Shown here piece by piece: positions 6,398 to 6,658 of a stretch of 6,658 bases of DNA. A program made the translations under genes and the position numbers. The DNA is from an uncultured Ruminococcus sp. (GTDB lineage Bacteria; Bacillota; Clostridia; Oscillospirales; CAG-272), in the NCBI GenBank assembly GCA_902803255.1, contig CADCPG010000087.1, positions 1 to 6,658 of the forward strand, given 5' to 3'. The notes under the pieces are model-generated. The model did not search any database. It saw only the letters and a list, made by a program, of their open reading frames with translations, and had not been told where the DNA came from. Each line of letters begins with the position of its first letter. The stretch's first letter is position 1.

Positions 6398-6492
6398 TCA
6401 GCAAACTTCCACAGGCCTTAGTAAATTTCAGGAGATGAAACGTCCGCTGCCATCCGGAGGTGCTAACTGATTTGCTGACTGAAATCTTTTTT
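6398..6492 (+). ncRNA. Candidate structured RNA with H-type pseudoknot potential
   Basis: TCAGCAAA (6398-6405) is exactly complementary to TTTGCTGA (6471-6478). ATTTCAG (6425-6431) is exactly complementary to CTGAAAT (6479-6485). The order is a, b, a', b', with a' and b' touching, so both stems together would make a coaxially stacked pseudoknot. A small TCCG/CGGA hairpin (6443-6446 with 6455-6458) lies in the long loop. CTTTTTT (6486-6492) follows directly, so the b stem alone has terminator form, and TTTCAG at 6396-6401 can compete for b'. I see no good promoter, no known riboswitch class and no gene downstream on this strand. The call is from pairing alone; the region may equally be spacer. 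Confidence 0.3.
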
Positions 6493-6496
6493 GACA

Positions 6497-6546
6497 GTAA
6501 TTACCCCCGTCTCGAGAATCCTCGGGCGGGGGATAATTACTTTTTT
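6497..6546 (+). terminator. Large terminator-like hairpin between the tRNA region and the convergent gene
   Basis: GTAATTACCCCCG (6497-6509) pairs with CGGGGGATAATTAC (6527-6540) with a single bulged A6533. CGAG/CTCG (6513-6516 with 6521-6524) forms the apex around AATC. T6 then G and T3 follow on the plus strand. The minus-strand side has an A tract before the hairpin but no T tract after it, so it is oriented to stop plus-strand transcription before it enters the convergent gene. Confidence 0.88.
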
Positions 6547-6549
6547 GTT

Positions 6550-6658
6550 TTACGGTTTTACCATCCTCGCTGCGTGCAGGCCCCACCAGTAGCCGGTGGA
6601 GAAGGTCGCGTAGGATGTTTCGGTCTTGAAATAGATCTTCAGCGCGTCGGGCGCGCCG
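6550..6658 (-). CDS. C-terminal 35 codons of an unrecognised protein (partial, minus strand)
   Basis: Read on the minus strand, the frame is open from the window edge to a TAA at 6552-6550 and ends GYWWGLHAARMVKP. Nearly every codon ends in G or C, exactly as in the neighbouring genes, while the overlapping plus-strand frame does not show this. That is why the minus strand is taken as coding. The visible part is aromatic-rich (LKIYFKTETSYATFSTGYWW), as in the last beta strands of a secreted or surface domain, but no family is recognised. The gene is convergent with the tRNA unit and separated from it by the hairpin at 6497-6546. No T-tailed terminator for the minus strand is evident within the next 60 bases. 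Confidence 0.75.
   Translation of the reverse strand, partial: GAPDALKIYFKTETSYATFSTGYWWGLHAARMVKP

Noticed and set aside
6258..6470. Open reading frame beginning MAQLVAR
   Set aside because: It is the well-known false protein produced by translating a tRNA gene and its terminator.
6472..6658. TTG-started plus-strand frame with GGAGGT upstream, open to the window edge
   Set aside because: It translates through the hairpin at 6497-6546 and then runs antisense to the convergent gene, with poor third-base G/C. The minus strand fits far better.
6252..6658. Integrated element using the tRNA-Pro 3' end as attachment site
   Set aside because: No second copy of the tRNA 3' end and no integrase or phage gene is present in the window.

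Overview
The window is GC-rich accessory or house-keeping DNA, apparently near 60% G+C by eye. It most likely comes from an anaerobic, gut-type Clostridia (uncultured Oscillospirales/Christensenellales-like Firmicutes). That placement is inference. It rests on AGGAGG-type ribosome binding sites, three lipoproteins with lipobox signal peptides and Thr/Ala/Pro/Asp-rich linkers, a CUT1 sugar importer with no ATPase gene beside it, a second orphan sugar-type binding lipoprotein, and a tRNA gene that encodes its own CCA end.

Layout. Bases 1-2589 are the 3' part of a sugar-importer operon: the last codons of what is probably the first permease (1-42), a MalG-type permease (47-943), and a family 1 solute-binding lipoprotein (940-2589) that overlaps the permease by 4 bp and carries an unusual C-terminal membrane segment. 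A textbook promoter (TTGACA, 17 bp, TATAAT; 2630-2658) then starts a separate unit. This unit has a structured leader and encodes a small lipoprotein with two OB-fold-like repeats (2765-3604). A strong intrinsic terminator hairpin (3633-3681) lies between it and a second solute-binding lipoprotein (3703-5163). An MscS-family mechanosensitive channel follows (5261-6064) after a T-less hairpin.

Bases 6065-6251 hold GC-rich inverted repeats ending in a T8 tract, then a second consensus promoter almost identical to the first. It drives a single tRNA-Pro with anticodon GGG (6252-6327), followed at once by a strong terminator. Between the tRNA and the end of the window are further hairpin/T-tract elements and a possible pseudoknotted RNA (6398-6492). 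The window ends in the C-terminal 35 codons of an unrecognised gene on the minus strand (6550-6658), convergent with everything else.

Working together: the permease pair and first binding protein form one CUT1 carbohydrate uptake system, probably powered by a shared MsmK-type ATPase encoded elsewhere. The second binding protein has no permease in view and may feed this or another importer. MscS is the osmotic safety valve and the tRNA is an independent transcription unit. I do not see a clearly new biological system here. The items most worth a second look are the pseudoknot-capable RNA, the doubly anchored binding protein and the tandem OB-like lipoprotein under a tRNA-strength promoter.
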